DNA of 64,000 nt from Treponema sp. OMZ 790 (lineage in GTDB: Bacteria > Spirochaetota > Spirochaetia > Treponematales > Treponemataceae): the NCBI RefSeq assembly GCF_024181285.1, contig NZ_CP051201.1:868001-932000 (forward strand). The letters run 5' to 3'. The translations under genes and the position numbers were made by a program. The first letter of the stretch is position 1, and every line of letters begins with the position of its first letter. The notes below the pieces were generated by a model, which ran no database searches, was not told where the DNA came from, and worked only from the letters and a program-made list of their open reading frames with translations. Below are positions 8,443 to 17,540 of the stretch, piece after piece.

Positions 8443-9643
8443 GGGCACCTCTAAAAACCCCCTTTAAAAAAGATTAAAAAGATGATAAAATGAGGTATGA
8501 AACAAAAAGGATTATTTGATGAAGAAGATCGTTTAAGAGTATTAAGCAAGTTAGGAGATAGTCTTGAAAAATTAAACGAAAAAATAAATTGGGAAATATT
8601 CAAACCACTATTAAAAAAAGCATTAACCAAAGAGCCAAAAGGTTTAGGCGGAAGACCTGCATACGATTATGTACTGATGTTTAAAATAATAATCTTACAA
8701 AATTATACAACATAAGTGATGATCAAACGGAATATCAAATAAACGATCGGCTATCCTTTATGAGATTTTTAGGATTGGAATTAAAAGATAAAGTACCCGA
8801 TGCAAAAACAATATGGCTTTTAAAGAAAAACTCATTGAAGGAGAGTATCAAAAAGTTATTTGAAAAGTTTGGAAAAGAATTAGCTAGAAATAACTTAATA
8901 GGAAAGAGGGAACGATAATAGATGCGACAATAGTAGAAGCTCCGATACAGCATAACAGCAAAGATGAAAATGAACAAATCAAAACGGAAAAATCCCTGAA
9001 CAATGGCAAGAAGCAAAAATAAGGCAAAATTATCACAAAAAGACTGTGATGCTAGGTGGACAAAGAAGCACAAACGTAGCTATTACGGTTATAAAGATCA
9101 TATAAAAGTAGATAAAAAAAGTAAGCTTATATTGAAAGCGACGGTAACAGCAGCCAATGTTCATGATAGTAGAGAGTTAAAAAATTTAGTTGAAAGGGAA
9201 GATGAAAGATTATACGCAGATAGTGCCTATATAGGAGAAGAAATAGACAGGATTTTAAAAGCGAAAGGAATAGAAGGGCAAATTTGTGAAAGAGGAGCAA
9301 GAGGAAAACCTCTTACTAAAAACCAAAAAATCGGTAACAGAAAAAATCAAAAATACGGGCGAGAGTAGAACATGTATTTGGCTTTATGATAAACTCAATG
9401 AAAGGTATCTATGTAAGAACGATAGGATTAGCTCGTGCAACATTTTCGATAATAATGATGAACTTAACATACAACTTATGCCGATATTGCTATCTAAAGA
9501 AATAAAATGAGGGAGCATATAGGTAATAAAATGAAAAGTAAGGGAACTAAGATAAAGAATCCAAGTTTTACACTAGACAATTTATAAAAAAGCTACTAAA
9601 ATAATAAATAGGTACACTAAAAAATAGGTTTTTAGAGGTGCCC
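8443..9643 (+). mobile_element. IS5-family insertion sequence, copy A
   Basis: The element is 1201 bp. The terminal inverted repeats are GGGCACCTCTAAAAACC at 8443-8459 and its exact reverse complement at 9627-9643. The 4-bp direct repeat CTAA (8439-8442 and 9644-9647) fits the YTAR target known for the IS5 group. Comparison with 52042-52747 shows the uninterrupted target. Copy B lies at 37228. Confidence 0.92.
8497..9505 (+). pseudogene. IS5-family DDE transposase, frameshifted
   Basis: Read across the breaks, this is a transposase of about 330 residues. It starts MKQKGLFDEEDRLR, has GGRPAYDYVLMFKI, the first catalytic Asp in IIDATIVEAP, the second in LYADSAYIGEE and the Glu in VEHVFGFM. It breaks near 8713 (a break shared with copy B), 8840, 8905, 8985 and 9300-9365. 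Most breaks are single-base changes in runs. As given it cannot make a full protein; if the breaks are sequencing errors it may be active. Confidence 0.88.
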
Positions 9644-9993
9644 CTAAGTATTTTAAACTCGTTAAGGAAATCGACAAAATAAAAGTCCTTCGGACGGTCT
9701 GGTAATTATTATAATTATTTGTTAATGAAAATAAAATTTTAGCTTTATAGTAAAATTGTTGATTTTTTAATTTAATGATGAAAAGCTGTATAGGTTAAAA
9801 AATAAAGTCTAATTGTTAAGAATAAGCTTATAATTTTAAGATAATATTATTTATAAAAGTTTAGTTTTGTAAATAATAAAGCTTCATAGTAAAATTTTAA
9901 GTTTTTTTATTTATTAAATATAGTAATAAAAAGCAAAATAGTGTAAAATTAAAAGCATAATTGTTAATATAAGCGATTAAATAAACTAAAAGT

Positions 9994-10059
9994 GTCTAAC
10001 ACTCGCTTCAACCTGACATTGCGGAGTAGCCGCAAATGCAGGTTAAGCGAATGTTAGAC
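9994..10059 (+). other. attC site 10 (short)
   Basis: R'' is GTCTAAC and R' is GTTAGAC. The next cassette opens with TGTC-TTAC-GGCA, where one stem pair has become G-T. Confidence 0.95.
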
Positions 10060-10862
10060 CGATGTCTTACGGCACGATTAACTGTAACTTTGAAAAATGG
10101 GATGCATTTTTTTGTAAATTAAAGCGAAAACCCAAATTAAAAGCTTAGGTTCTTTGAATAAAGTTGTGTTTTATTATTATCTACTTGGATAAGAAAAATA
10201 AATTTTTATCTAAGAATTTTAAAACTTGCTAAGTAAATCAACAAAATAAAAGTCCTTCGGACGGTCTGGTAATTATAATAATTAACTTGTTAAGAAAAAT
10301 AAACTTTTGTCTTAGGGTTTTAAACTCGTTAAGGAAAACAACAAATAAAAGTCCTTCGGATGGTCTGGTAATTATAATAATTAACTTGGTAAGGAAAATA
10401 AATCTTGTATCTTAGGATTTTAAAACTTATTAAGGAAATCAATGAATTATAAGTCCTTCGGACGGTCATGGTGATTATAATAATTAACTTGTTAAGGAAA
10501 AATAAAGTTTTATCTTAGGATTTTATAACTCGTTTAGTAAATCAACAAAATAAAAGTCCTTCGGACGGTCATGGTAATTATTATAATTATTTGCTAAGTA
10601 AAGTAAAATTTTAGCTTTATAGTAAAATTGTTGATTTTTTAATTTAATGATGAAAAGCTGTATAGGCTAAAAAAAGTCTAATTGTTAAGAATAAGCTTAT
10701 AATTTTAAGATAATATTATTTATAAAAGTTTAGTTTTGTAAATAATAAAGCTTCATAGTAAAATTTTAAGTTTTTTTATTTATTAAATATAGTAATAAAA
10801 AGCAAAATAGTGTAAAATTAAAAGCATAATTGTTAATATAAGCGATTAAATAAACTAAAAGT
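10060..10862 (+). repeat. NC cassette with 4 repeat units
   Basis: Units lie near 10252, 10351, 10453 and 10558; the second has TTCGGATGG instead of TTCGGACGG. It is near-identical to the NC cassette at 56721-57522. No gene is seen. Confidence 0.85.
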
Positions 10863-10928
10863 GTCTAACACCCGCTTCAACCTGACATTGCGGAGTAGCC
10901 GCAAATGCAGGTTAAGCGAATGTTAGGT
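10863..10928 (+). other. attC site 11 (short)
   Basis: R'' is GTCTAAC and R' is GTTAGGT. The next cassette opens with an L1 leader whose first hairpin (CCAGCC-TAAA-GGCAGG) carries one mismatch. Confidence 0.95.
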
Positions 10929-11010
10929 TGACCAGCCTAAAGGCAGGCAGGTGCGGAACCGACCTATAACATTTATTTCGATCTAAAAATAAATTTATAG
11001 GAGGCCAAGT
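10929..11010 (+). promoter_or_regulatory. structured leader L1, copy 2
   Basis: GGTTG pairs with CGACC, where copy 1 has CAGCC; the bases differ but pairing is kept through G-U. CCTATAA-C-ATTTATTT pairs with AAATAAAT-TTATAGG and masks the Shine-Dalgarno TAGGAGG. Confidence 0.6.
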
Positions 11011-11223
11011 ATGGCTAGAAAGTATCATGAGTGTCTCGATGATATTGGTAATCGGATTATTGAAGTAGGATATCGAAAGGCTAAGTTAAATGGAACAAAA
11101 CCAATTGATGAAATTAACAAACGTTGGGAATCTATGTTTGGTACGATATATAAACATACCCCAAAGCGACCTAAGACAGATGGTTTATCTAATTTACTTT
11201 CAAAAGTCTTAGAAAAGTTTTAG
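11011..11223 (+). CDS. small basic hypothetical protein
   Basis: This 70-residue protein begins MARKYHECLDDIGNRIIEV and is rich in Lys and Arg, with KHTPKRPKTDG near the C terminus. It may be helical and may bind nucleic acid. It is the first gene of a two-gene cassette; the zinc-ribbon gene starts 11 bp after its stop. The family is unrecognised. Translation is from leader L1. Confidence 0.6.
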   Translation: MARKYHECLDDIGNRIIEVGYRKAKLNGTKPIDEINKRWESMFGTIYKHTPKRPKTDGLSNLLSKVLEKF

Positions 11224-11233
11224 GAGGTGTTTT

Positions 11234-11404
<171 letters not shown>

Positions 11405-11421
11405 GTAAGTTTATTTACCTC

Positions 11422-11456
11422 TGTATGATTACATTATGATATGATGTAATCATACA
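11422..11456 (+). terminator. long hairpin after the zinc-ribbon gene
   Basis: TGTATGATTACAT (11422-11434) is exactly complementary to ATGTAATCATACA (11444-11456), giving a 13-bp stem. There is only a short T run after it. A smaller hairpin AGGTAA/TTACCT lies just upstream at 11403-11420. Confidence 0.6.
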
Positions 11457-11907
11457 GTTTCTGGGTAGAGTAATTTTTTTATCGATATTAGCAATGACTT
11501 TCGAATTTAAATTATTAAGATGCAATTAAAGTATTATGTAGTAAGCTTTTTATAGAAGCATACAAGATTTATTAAAATAAATAAGTAAATTAATATTGAA
11601 GTATATATAGAATTAAATTATTATAGAAATAGTATTACATTATATAAAAACTTAATATTATTTAAATTTAGAAAAATAAAGTTAAATAATAGTATAAAAA
11701 ATGAAAGTAATTAATGAATAATACTTTTATATGTTTTGATATATTATTATAAAATATAAGAATTGCAATGGATAAGTAAAGAGTTATAAAAATTTTATAT
11801 ATTAAATATAAATGAATGTATGAAGTATTATAATAATTATTTTAAGTAAAAATGGGGTAGAATTATTTTTTTTTCTAAAATTATAGTATATTATTAAATA
11901 ATTATAT
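11457..11907 (+). other. A+T-rich cassette tail without genes
   Basis: There are about 450 bp of very A+T-rich sequence with no ORF, repeat unit or recognisable promoter. It is unlike the NC cassette modules. Confidence 0.6.
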
Positions 11908-11972
11908 ACCTAACACCCGCTTCAACCTGACATTGCGGACAAGCCGCAACGCAGGTTAAGCGGTAGTTAGAC
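11908..11972 (+). other. attC site 12 (short)
   Basis: R'' is ACCTAAC, complementary to GTTAGGT of its cassette. The right arm has lost AT (CAACGCAGG) and reads GCGGTA before R' GTTAGAC. The next cassette opens with TGCC-TTAC-GGCA. Confidence 0.93.
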
Positions 11973-12636
11973 AGATGCCTTACGGCACAATTAACTGCAA
12001 CTTTGAAAAAATGGTGCGTGTTTTTTGTAAATTAAAGTGTGTAAAACCCAAATTAAAAGCTTAGGTTCTTTCGAGTAAAGTTGTGTTTTATTATAGTGGC
12101 TACTTGGATAAGGAAAATAGAACTTTTATCTGAGAATTTTAAAACTAGTTTAGGAATTCAACGAGTTAAAAGTCCTTCGGACGGTCTGGTAATTATAATA
12201 ATTACTTTCTAAGGAAAAATAACTTTTATCTGAGTGTTTTTAAACTTTTTAAGGAAATCGACGAGTTAAAAGTCCTTCGGACGGTCATGGTAATTATTAT
12301 AATTATTTGCTAAGTAAAGTAAAATTTTAGCTTTATAGTAAAATTGTTGATTTTTTAATTTAATGATGAAAAGCTGTATAGGCTAAAAAAAGTCTAATTG
12401 TTAAGAATAAGCCTATGATATTTTATAAAAGATTAGTTTTGTAAATAATATAGAATTATAGTTAAATAAATAGTTTTTAGTATATGCGTTAAGTAATATG
12501 AAAGTTATATATGCAAATAATAAAGCTTTATAGTAAAATTTTAAGTTTTTTATTTATTAAATATAGTAATAAAAAGCAAAATAGTGTAAAATTAAAAGCA
12601 CAATTGTTAATATAAGCGATTAAATAAAATAAAAGT
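11973..12636 (+). repeat. NC cassette with 2 repeat units
   Basis: Units lie near 12173 and 12273. The 3' module carries an extra block (TAGAATTATAGTTAAATAAAT) also present at 23235-23898, to which this cassette is near-identical, and at 42412. No gene is seen. Confidence 0.85.
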
Positions 12637-12701
12637 GTCTAACACCCGCTTCAACCTGACATTGCGGAGGAACCGCAAAGCAGGTTAAGCGAATGTTAGA
12701 T
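12637..12701 (+). other. attC site 13 (short)
   Basis: R'' is GTCTAAC and R' is GTTAGAT. The next cassette opens with CTGCCT-AA-AGGCAG of leader L2. Confidence 0.95.
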
Positions 12702-12808
12702 TGACCTGCCTAAAGGCAGGCAGGTAATGGAACCAATCAAAACATTCCTTCGACAAAAAATAAAATGATTGCAGTAAAAAAGGATACTGCAAGAAGGAAG
12801 GATTAAAG
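12702..12808 (+). promoter_or_regulatory. structured leader L2, copy 1
   Basis: GATTG at the cassette start pairs with CAATC beyond the first hairpin. Then TTCCTTC pairs with GAAGGAA, masking the ribosome site, around an inner hairpin TTGCAGT/ACTGCAA. Other L2 copies have different bases but the same pairing. Confidence 0.65.
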
Positions 12809-13144
12809 ATGAAACAGAAAAAAATAGTTTCAATGATTGGAACGCTTATATTAGCACTGATAAGCGTTGTATTAGTTGTTGGCTGCTCAACAGTAAGACC
12901 TATAGAAACAACAGCACAATTTCCAGCTGATGGAAGTAAGTATGTTATATTAGGTAGAGTAGAGTATAAAGGTAAATTGTCAGGATCCGGAGGTGGATAC
13001 ACAAAATTGCTTGAAGTTGCAAAAGAAATGTATCCTAAGGCTGATGATGTTGTTAATGTAGTCATTGATGGACGAGGAAAGAAAGGTAATTATGATTACA
13101 TAATTCTTTCAGGTATAGCAATTGACTATGTTGAAGTAAAGTAG
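12809..13144 (+). CDS. lipoprotein, unknown function
   Basis: This 111-residue protein has a type II signal peptide (MKQKKIVSMIGTLILALIS) and a lipobox ending VVGC at Cys26. The mature part has YVILGRVEYKG, GGGYTKLLEVAKEMYPKADDVVNV and DYIILSGIAIDY, suggesting a small alpha/beta domain of the type found in other small outer-membrane lipoproteins. The leader and signal peptide are nearly identical to those of the lipoproteins at 22435, 24696, 43881 and 51402, but the mature part is unrelated to them. A strong terminator follows. Confidence 0.8.
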   Translation: MKQKKIVSMIGTLILALISVVLVVGCSTVRPIETTAQFPADGSKYVILGRVEYKGKLSGSGGGYTKLLEVAKEMYPKADDVVNVVIDGRGKKGNYDYIILSGIAIDYVEVK

Positions 13145-13160
13145 AATATTCATAGGAATA

Positions 13161-13210
13161 AAAAAGTAGTTTACATATAAAAGTTCCATAAAACGTGTAA
13201 ACTACTTTTT
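13161..13210 (+). terminator. intrinsic terminator
   Basis: AAAAAGTAGTTTACA pairs with TGTAAACTACTTTTT. The 15-bp stem with its own A and T tracts could terminate in both directions. Confidence 0.85.
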
Positions 13211-13242
13211 AGCTATGTATTTAAAAATAATTTAGTAAAGAA

Positions 13243-13308
13243 ATCTAACACTCGCTTCAACCTGACATTGCGGAGGAACCGCAAATGCAGGTTAAGCGAA
13301 TGTTAGAT
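13243..13308 (+). other. attC site 14 (short)
   Basis: R'' is ATCTAAC, complementary to GTTAGAT of its own cassette. R' is GTTAGAT. The next cassette opens with GC-TTC-GC. Confidence 0.95.
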
Positions 13309-13331
13309 TGACGCTTCGCGCAGAGGAAAAA

Positions 13332-14171
13332 ATGGGAAAAATAATTGATTTTTTTGAAAAGAATGTAAAGCTCATTTTAGGAACTATTTTTGTTGTTTGC
13401 ATCTTGAATTGTATTATTTGTATTTGCAAAGATATAAAACTACCAGAAGTATTATTAGGTTTTGTAATAAGTATCGGATTTTTCTTTATTGCATGGGGAA
13501 TAACTTTTGTAGTTTTAGGTTTTCAAAAAATTAATCCATTCTGCCCAGAAGCAATTTTTAAGTTTTTTTGTTACTTCATTATAATAATGAGTGCACTTGG
13601 TATTATCTTTGGAATAATAAATGATACAATTCTTTGTTTAATCAAAGATAAAAACGATGTATTTCCTTTTGCATATTCTACATGTCCATTAGGTTTTATT
13701 TATGGAAGCATTTTTTTATATAGAAAAACTTTTGGTAAAGATAAAGAAATTGATGTGAAAATAAATATCGAAATTCCAGATGAAAGTAAAAAGAAAAAAA
13801 TCATAAAATATGCTGTAATATTTGTAATTGGTTTTATTGGTGCTATAATTGTATGTATCTCTGCTTTTTCATTATTTAAAAACTCTGAGCCATATAAGTA
13901 TTCACTGGAGCTTATTGAAAATAATCAGGATGTTATGGAATATCTTGGAGAAGAATATAAACTTCCAATTATAATTAGCGGTTCTATAAGTACAAATCAA
14001 AATGGAACAGGAAAAGCATCTCTTTCGTACAAAATAAAAGGGAAAAATGGTATTTCAAGAGTATATATCGATGCTGAAAAAGAAAATGGAATTTGGAAAT
14101 ATAACAAAGTGATTTTTTATAAAGAGAAAGGAAAAGCAGATTCAATAGATTTGCTTTTAAATAAAGAATAA
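13332..14171 (+). CDS. membrane protein with a C-terminal Coa1-like domain
   Basis: This 279-residue protein has an N-terminal region with about four hydrophobic spans in residues 14-125, a charged loop, and another span near residues 160-185 (IIKYAVIFVIGFIGAIIVC). The tail fits the Coa1/Tim21-like domain: SEPYKYSLELIENN, LGEEYKLPIIISGSIS, GTGKASLSYKIKGKNG, then VYIDAEKENGIWKYNKVIF. In bacteria this domain is often attached to membrane anchors and its role is not established. The ATG at 13332 is preferred because upstream codons are attC and hairpin sequence. Confidence 0.7.
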   Translation: MGKIIDFFEKNVKLILGTIFVVCILNCIICICKDIKLPEVLLGFVISIGFFFIAWGITFVVLGFQKINPFCPEAIFKFFCYFIIIMSALGIIFGIINDTILCLIKDKNDVFPFAYSTCPLGFIYGSIFLYRKTFGKDKEIDVKINIEIPDESKKKKIIKYAVIFVIGFIGAIIVCISAFSLFKNSEPYKYSLELIENNQDVMEYLGEEYKLPIIISGSISTNQNGTGKASLSYKIKGKNGISRVYIDAEKENGIWKYNKVIFYKEKGKADSIDLLLNKE

Positions 14172-14173
14172 TA

Positions 14174-14315
14174 ACCTAACACCCGCTTCAACCTGCCATT
14201 TGTTTTGTCATAAAACTTGCGTAATGTGCCTATACGGCACCGCAAGTTTTACGCCAACTTTGCCTCGCTATACGCGTCGGCAAAGCCGCAAATGCAGGTC
14301 AAGCGAATGTTATGA
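14174..14315 (+). other. attC site 15 (branched, 142 bp)
   Basis: R'' is ACCTAAC and R' is GTTATGA. ACTTGC/GCAAGT and CTTTGCC/GGCAAAG are nested. The next cassette opens with GCGC-TAAC-GCGC. Confidence 0.93.
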
Positions 14316-14353
14316 TGACGCGCTAACGCGCGCAAAAAAGAAAAACATATTAA

Positions 14354-15046
14354 ATGCAAAGAAATATTTATATGAAAGTAGTATATGAAACTAATGGAAA
14401 AGGATTTCTTGGTTGGATAGAAAATCTCCCTGGTGCCTATGTTCGAGGAAAAACAATAGAAGAAGCACGAAATAAATACGAAAGAGAAATTAAAGAATAT
14501 AAACAATGGTTGGATATAGAAGTTAGTGAACTTGGTAAAATTTATGAAATAATTGTACATAGTGATTTGATGATTGAAGATGCTGATAGTAATGTTATTC
14601 TTGAAGTAGAGAAGAAAGAGTATGAGAATGAAAATGATTTTTATCATGAATGTGAGTTAGCATTGTTATCAGCAAAAAAGGTTGATAGTGTATATAGCAA
14701 ATGTAAGAACAAAAATGTAATCGATGATAGTAAAGTGAGGAAAACATTTTATGGAAATGTATATTCTACAATATTTGAACAATATAAACATATATGTAAT
14801 GTACAAAAATATTACTTAGGACAAGTAGATTTAGAAGCCGATATTGATCTTGATATCATAAAAGGAAGAAAAAATTGTATTGATGAATTAATAAAAAAAT
14901 ACAAAGAAGATGGAAATAGAGTATTTAAGAATGATGAAGAAGATTGGTCTATTAGAAAAGTGCTGCGGCGATTGATTTGGCATGATAGAATTCATGCCAA
15001 ATCAATGGAAAGAATGGAATATAATATTACTAATAAACAAATTTAA
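14354..15046 (+). CDS. HicB-like protein fused to a DinB-like C-terminal domain
   Basis: This is a 230-residue protein. Residues 7-50 match the HicB-type fold (MKVVYETNGKGFLGWIENLP, then GAYVRGKTIEEA). Residues 90-230 are helical and end SIRKVLRRLIWHDRIHAKSM, resembling the last helix and metal-binding His of DinB-like four-helix proteins. No HicA lies next to it. The start could also be the ATG at 14372, where the HicB domain begins. It shares a 1.6-kb cassette with a HigBA pair that has its own promoter. I suspect a repurposed HicB fold rather than an antitoxin. Confidence 0.65.
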   Translation: MQRNIYMKVVYETNGKGFLGWIENLPGAYVRGKTIEEARNKYEREIKEYKQWLDIEVSELGKIYEIIVHSDLMIEDADSNVILEVEKKEYENENDFYHECELALLSAKKVDSVYSKCKNKNVIDDSKVRKTFYGNVYSTIFEQYKHICNVQKYYLGQVDLEADIDLDIIKGRKNCIDELIKKYKEDGNRVFKNDEEDWSIRKVLRRLIWHDRIHAKSMERMEYNITNKQI

Positions 15047-15217
15047 CATTCACTTATAAATTATCAGTGCATTAGAACAATAGTAATAATTTAAGTTTTG
15101 ATTTATAAAAATTTAGGTATATGCGGGGATGTGCGGTAATAAAAGGCGATTATTTGATAGATAAAAGAAAAAATTAGCATATATTCATTTAATATATTAA
15201 ATATTTTTATTTATCTA

Positions 15218-15247
15218 TTGACAAATATGCACTATAATGCATATAAT
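15218..15247 (+). promoter_or_regulatory. promoter of the HigBA pair
   Basis: TTGACA at 15218-15223 and TATAAT at 15242-15247 are 18 bp apart. The expected start of transcription falls at about 15254, the A of the toxin ATG, so the mRNA would be leaderless. Confidence 0.75.
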
Positions 15248-15253
15248 ATAATT

Positions 15254-15598
15254 ATGTGGAAAGTTAATGTAACGGAAGAATACGAAGAATGGTATAAATC
15301 TTTGGATAAGGATAGTATGTCAGAGTTGTACTATTTGACAGAACTTTTGAGATTAAATGGTCCTGAATTAAGCCGTCCATATGCGGATATTATCCATGGT
15401 TCAAAGAAGATAAAAAATTTAAAAGAATTAAGAGGCCGAACTTCTGAAACAGTTTTAAGAGTTTCTTTTTTCTTTGATAAGGAAAGAAAAGCAATTTTGC
15501 TTATAGGTGGGGATAAAAAAGGTGTAAATGAAAAGAAGTTTTATAAAGATTTAATAAAACGATCGGAAGAAATTGCTGAAAAATATGGATATATTTAG
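15254..15598 (+). CDS. HigB-like toxin (Gp49/RelE superfamily)
   Basis: This 114-residue protein begins MWKVNVTEEYEEWYKSL and contains KNLKELRGRTSETVLRVSFFFD, then KAILLIGGDKKG, then FYKDLIKRSEEI, the usual order in the phage-derived Gp49/HigB family of mRNA interferases. The frame can be extended to a TTG at 15218, but that TTG is the -35 box, so the ATG at 15254 is the start. The antitoxin follows 9 bp after the stop, toxin first as is usual for hig operons. Confidence 0.85.
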   Translation: MWKVNVTEEYEEWYKSLDKDSMSELYYLTELLRLNGPELSRPYADIIHGSKKIKNLKELRGRTSETVLRVSFFFDKERKAILLIGGDKKGVNEKKFYKDLIKRSEEIAEKYGYI

Positions 15599-15607
15599 GA
15601 GGTTAAT

Positions 15608-15913
15608 ATGAAAGATGCGTTTGAAATGATGGAAAGATATATGAGTGAGGAAGAAGTAAATAAAGCAAAATTGAAAGCAGAAAGAGAAAATTTTTCAATC
15701 AAATTAGCTAGGATTAGAGAATTACAGGAACTTACTCAAAGCGAGATTGCAAATTTTAGTCAATCATCTGTTTCAAGATTAGAAAAAAGAAAGGATATAA
15801 AGCTATCAACACTTATTGATTATATTGATAGTATTGGAATGGGACTAGAAATAAAAATATATCCTAAATTAACTAATTCAAAAGTAAAAGAGGAAGTTTT
15901 ATTAAGAACATAA
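15608..15913 (+). CDS. HigA-like antitoxin (XRE-family HTH)
   Basis: This 101-residue protein has a helix-turn-helix at about residues 33-75 (IRELQELTQSEIANFSQSSVSRLEKRKDIKLSTLIDYI, here given in outline only: Q-E-L-T-Q-S-E-I-A then S-S-V-S-R-L-E). A helical N-terminal extension may contact the toxin. AGGAGG at 15598-15603 is the ribosome site. It should repress the promoter at 15218. Confidence 0.85.
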   Translation: MKDAFEMMERYMSEEEVNKAKLKAERENFSIKLARIRELQELTQSEIANFSQSSVSRLEKRKDIKLSTLIDYIDSIGMGLEIKIYPKLTNSKVKEEVLLRT

Positions 15914-15917
15914 GATA

Positions 15918-15983
15918 TCCTAACATCCGCTTCAACCTGACATTGCGGAGTAGCCGCAAATGCAGGTTAAGCGAATGTTAGAC
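15918..15983 (+). other. attC site 16 (short)
   Basis: R'' is TCCTAAC against GTTATGA of its cassette, one mismatch. The left arm has CATCCGC instead of CACCCGC. R' is GTTAGAC. The next cassette opens with TGCC-TTAC-GGCA. Confidence 0.93.
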
Positions 15984-16683
15984 CGATGCCTTACGGCACG
16001 ATAAACTGTAACTTTGAAAATGGAGTGCATTTTTTGTAAATTAAAGTGTAAAACCCAAATTAAAAGCTTAGGTTCTTTGAGTAAAGTTGTGTTTTATTAT
16101 AATGGCTACTTGGATAAGGAAAATAGAACTTTTATCTGAGAATTTTAAAACTAGTTTAGGAATTCAACGAGTTAAAAGTCCTTCGGACGGTCTGGTAATT
16201 ATAATAATTAACTTGGTAAGGAAAATAAATCTTGTATCTTAGGATTTTAAAACTTATTAAGGAAATCAATGAATTATAAGTCCTTCGGACGGTCATGGTG
16301 ATTATAATAATTAACTTGTTAAGGAAAAATAAAGTTTTATCTTAGAATTATAAAACTCGTTTAGGAAATCAACGAAATAAAAGTCCTTTGGACGGTCATG
16401 GTGATTATTATAATTAATTTAGTAAGTAAAATTAAAGTTTTAATGTTTGATTTTTAAAGATTTAGTAATTAAAAGCTATATAGGTTAAAAAATAAAGTCT
16501 AATTGTTAAGAATAAGCTTATAATTTTAAGATAATATTATTTATGAAAGTTTAATTTTGTAAATAATAAAGATTTATAGTAAAATTTTAAGTTTTTTTAT
16601 TTATTAAATATAGTAATGAAAAGCAAAATAGTGTAAAATTAAAAGCATAATTGTTAATATAAGCGATTAAATAAAATAAAAGT
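15984..16683 (+). repeat. NC cassette with 3 repeat units
   Basis: Units lie near 16179, 16281 and 16385. The 5' module begins ATAAACTGTAAC, like those at 7326 and 60765. No gene is seen. Confidence 0.85.
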
Positions 16684-16836
16684 GTCTAACACCCGCTTCA
16701 ACCTGCCATTTGTTTTGTCACGAAAGTTGCTTGACGGTCGTCTACGGCTCCCTTTTTTATGCAACTTTCGCGCCAACTTTGCCTTACGCTATACGCGTCG
16801 GCAAAGCCACAAATGCAGGTTAAGCGAATGTTAGAC
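16684..16836 (+). other. attC site 17 (branched, 153 bp)
   Basis: R'' is GTCTAAC and R' is GTTAGAC. The nested hairpins are CGAAAGTTGC/GCAACTTTCG around GACGGTC, and CTTTGCC/GGCAAAG. The following cassette is one of only two with no 5' hairpin at all. Confidence 0.93.
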
Positions 16837-16856
16837 GGATTAAATATGGAGAAATT

Positions 16857-17540
16857 ATGCAGAATATAGCCATTGTATTAGTTGATTTTGATAATATTGA
16901 TTATTCATTACGAACAGACTTACACCTGTTAGAAAACAGGTTGTTTTCAGCAGTATCGAAGATACAAAAATATGATGAGATAAATCTTCGGTTTTACGGT
17001 GGCTGGGATTATCAGAAGAAAGTATCTCGTTCCGCAGCATCAATTTCACCTTGGATTCATAGTTTTCCACACGTTATTAATCATACTGTGCTAAATGCAG
17101 AAATTGCAAGGTCATTGGCTTTTGAGAAAGTTAATCTTCCATTCACATATAGGTGTAGAAAAAAAAGAATAAATATTCAAGTTGATACATCACAAATTTG
17201 TGTTTCAAATAACACTTGTGATCTGTTTCGTATAAATCAAATTTTTGCGAATAAAAAATGCTCAAAATTGGGTTGCAACAAGTTATTAAATGAAGCGTTT
17301 CTGATTAATGAACAAAAACTGGTTGATACAATGATTGCTACAGATTTGCATTATTTTTCTACGCTATATAAAGATCACATTTTTTTAGTATCATCAGATG
17401 ATGACTTTGTTCCCCCCATTCGATATTTATGTAATATGGGGTACAATATTAAAGTCATTCATACTCACCCGGTGCCATATCGCTATAAAAAAGATTATAC
17501 CAAAAATATAGAGTCATTTATTGATGAAAGGAGCTTATGA
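16857..17540 (+). CDS. NYN-domain (PIN-like) nuclease
   Basis: This is a 227-residue protein. It carries the acidic motifs of the NYN/PIN-like fold: LVDFDN (Asp10, Asp12, Asn13), KLVDTMIATD (Asp157, Asp163) and VSSDDDF (Asp181-183). In this family these residues bind a metal and cleave RNA. A central insert has Cys100, Cys115, Cys121, Cys135 and Cys140, possibly a zinc site. The gene starts 20 bp after R'; AGAAATT precedes the ATG. Its stop overlaps the start of the NACHT-type gene (ATGA), so the two are co-translated. I infer an effector nuclease controlled by the NTPase. Confidence 0.85.
   Translation: MQNIAIVLVDFDNIDYSLRTDLHLLENRLFSAVSKIQKYDEINLRFYGGWDYQKKVSRSAASISPWIHSFPHVINHTVLNAEIARSLAFEKVNLPFTYRCRKKRINIQVDTSQICVSNNTCDLFRINQIFANKKCSKLGCNKLLNEAFLINEQKLVDTMIATDLHYFSTLYKDHIFLVSSDDDFVPPIRYLCNMGYNIKVIHTHPVPYRYKKDYTKNIESFIDERSL

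Larger units (their letters stand above)
7988..9993 (+). repeat. NC cassette interrupted by an IS5-family element
   Basis: Units with the GTCC-TTC-GGAC hairpin lie near 8187, 8288, 8384 and 9686. The insertion sequence sits between the third and fourth. Without the insertion the cassette is near-identical to the NC cassette at 52042-52747, which serves as the empty-site reference. Confidence 0.85.

Noticed and set aside
14200..14388. Forward frames inside branched attC sites, also 62875-63132
   Set aside because: They consist of attC sequence and the adjoining hairpin, with no support for translation.
15218..15253. A longer HigB-like toxin starting at TTG 15218
   Set aside because: The TTG is part of the TTGACA -35 box of the toxin promoter. 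The ATG at 15254 matches the family length.
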